A stretch of DNA of 64,000 bases, from the NCBI RefSeq assembly GCF_002943425.1, contig NZ_PTRA01000010.1, forward strand, positions 20,408 through 84,407, given 5' to 3'. Below the pieces are notes generated by a model, which saw nothing but the letters and a program-made list of their open reading frames with translations, had not been told where the DNA came from and ran no database searches. Positions 62,846 to 64,000 of the stretch are shown piece after piece (position 1 is the stretch's first letter; the number at the start of each line of letters is the position of its first letter). The position numbers and the translations under genes are program-made. Source of the stretch: Siphonobacter curvatus. Its GTDB lineage: Bacteria; Bacteroidota; Bacteroidia; Cytophagales; Spirosomataceae.

Positions 62846-64000
62846 ATGAAATTAGCCGTTGTAGGCACCGGATATGTAGGCCTGGTTACAGGCACGTGCT
62901 TTGCTGAAACTGGAAACCAAGTGACCTGCGTCGACATCGACGCTCGCAAAGTTGAGAAGATGCGTAGCGGCATCATTCCCATTTACGAACCCGGTCTGGA
63001 AGAACTCTTCCTGCGCAACACCAACGAAGGTCGCCTTCAGTTCACGACTTCCCTTGCGGAAGGCATCGAAGGAGCCGAAGTCATCTTTTTGGCCCTGCCC
63101 ACCCCTCCCGGTGAAGATGGTTCGGCCGATCTCAAATACATCCTGGGCGTAGCCAAAGATCTGGGACCTCTTTTGAAGCAGTACGCCGTCATCATTGACA
63201 AATCGACGGTACCCGTGGGCACGGCCGAGAAAGTACGGGCGGCCATTGCCGAGAACGCTACCGTCGACTTCGACGTGATCTCCAATCCCGAGTTCTTACG
63301 CGAAGGCGTAGCGGTAGAGGACTTCATGAAGCCCGATCGCGTAGTCATTGGAACCTCATCGGAGAAAGCCAAAGCGGTCATGAACCGGTTGTACGCGCCG
63401 CTGGTGCGGCAGGGCAACCCCATCATCTTCATGGATGAGCGTTCGGCCGAGATGACCAAGTATGCGGCAAACGCGTTTTTGGCCGTCAAGATCACGTTTA
63501 TGAACGAGATTGCTAACCTCTGCGAGAAAGTAGGAGCCAACGTCGATGACATCCGTCGCGGCATTGGTACCGACAGCCGGATTGGCAAACGCTTTTTGTT
63601 TGCCGGGATTGGTTACGGTGGGTCATGCTTCCCCAAAGATGTGCAGGCCCTGCACAAGACCTCCCAGGATTACGACTACGACTTCAGTATCTTACAGTCG
63701 GTGATGACGGTCAACGAAGATCAGAAGACCAAGCTCATTCCGCACGTACTGGATTATTTCGGTGGGGATGTGAAAGGCAAGACGATCGCCATCTGGGGAC
63801 TGGCCTTTAAACCCTACACGGACGATATTCGGGAAGCACCGGCACTCTACAACATCCGCGAGCTGATTGCTCAGGGAGCTCACATCAAAGCCTACGATCC
63901 CGAGGCGATGGAAAACGTAGCGAATCTTGCGGACATTGGCTCAAAGATCACCTTCACCAAGGATGCCTATTCGGCGCTGGTGGATGCGGACGCGTTGATG
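62846..64000 (+). CDS. ugd: UDP-glucose 6-dehydrogenase, N-terminal part (cut by window edge)
   Basis: 385 codons from the ATG at 62846 to the end of the window, without a stop. The NAD-binding motif is VVGTGYVGLVTG (residues 5-16). Family marks include FLALPTPPGEDG, IDKSTVPVGTAEKV, ISNPEFLREGVAVEDF, the catalytic cysteine in GYGGSCFPKD, and WGLAFKPYTDDIREAP. The enzyme oxidises UDP-glucose to UDP-glucuronate with NAD in the cytoplasm, supplying uronic acid for surface polysaccharide. Together with the GDP-fucose synthase at the other window end, this suggests that one polysaccharide region has been separated by the intervening genes. Confidence 0.93.
   Translation, partial: MKLAVVGTGYVGLVTGTCFAETGNQVTCVDIDARKVEKMRSGIIPIYEPGLEELFLRNTNEGRLQFTTSLAEGIEGAEVIFLALPTPPGEDGSADLKYILGVAKDLGPLLKQYAVIIDKSTVPVGTAEKVRAAIAENATVDFDVISNPEFLREGVAVEDFMKPDRVVIGTSSEKAKAVMNRLYAPLVRQGNPIIFMDERSAEMTKYAANAFLAVKITFMNEIANLCEKVGANVDDIRRGIGTDSRIGKRFLFAGIGYGGSCFPKDVQALHKTSQDYDYDFSILQSVMTVNEDQKTKLIPHVLDYFGGDVKGKTIAIWGLAFKPYTDDIREAPALYNIRELIAQGAHIKAYDPEAMENVANLADIGSKITFTKDAYSALVDADALM

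Noticed and set aside
1..64000. CRISPR arrays, rRNA and tRNA genes
   Set aside because: No repeat-spacer pattern, cloverleaf sequence or rRNA core was recognised.

Overview
The window comes from a Bacteroidota chromosome (or large replicon), most likely a Cytophagales-type bacterium. The signs are a SusC/SusD pair, a hybrid two-component regulator with an AraC output, secreted proteins ending in type IX secretion (T9SS) sorting domains, a CTnDOT-style tra operon, and a TAnnTTTG-type -7 promoter box. I cannot fix the genus from the sequence alone.

Layout. 1-3.6 kb: minus-strand exopolysaccharide genes (GDP-fucose synthase, sugar transferase, Wzc-like tyrosine autokinase). 4.5-10.7 kb: a DUF2911 protein, an M28 peptidase, a winged-helix protein, a Wzi-like capsule protein, a 51-residue zinc-ribbon protein and a methyltransferase. 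10.8-25.2 kb: a GC-rich, tightly packed, minus-strand conjugation operon read traE-F-G-I-(two TraI/TerB-like)-J-K-(TraL-like)-M-N-mobA-mobB-mobC. traE is split by a group II intron whose splice sites, EBS1, domain V and branch-point adenosine can all be located. No integrase is visible. 26-34.5 kb: accessory genes, including a CheY-like protein, two paralogous PAS-LuxR regulators flanking a lipoprotein and a beta-barrel protein, small lipoproteins, and a hydrolase pseudogene. 35-39 kb: a large hybrid two-component regulator. 40-47.4 kb: T9SS cargo (a lipase-like hydrolase and a subtilisin) and decayed gene fragments, with lower GC. 47.8 kb: a glycosyltransferase.

49.1-61.9 kb is the most interesting stretch. 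A LytS/LytTR two-component pair (the kinase frameshifted) is followed by a 45-residue precursor-like peptide gene that the length-limited gene list would miss. Then come an attenuator-like hairpin, a full-length class I lanthipeptide dehydratase (LanB), a Crp/Fnr regulator, a MauE/DoxX membrane protein and a DUF6520-like peptide. A convergent operon of TlpA thioredoxin, SusC and SusD completes it. I read this as a Bacteroidota class I lanthipeptide locus, possibly with a TonB-dependent outer-membrane and thiol-redox module. No LanC cyclase or export transporter is in view.

62.1-64 kb: a structured 67-bp element, a perfect 16+16-bp palindrome upstream of a small XRE regulator, and the start of UDP-glucose dehydrogenase, which brings the window back to polysaccharide functions. 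The two ends therefore look like one cell-envelope polysaccharide region, with the conjugative, accessory and lanthipeptide material between them.
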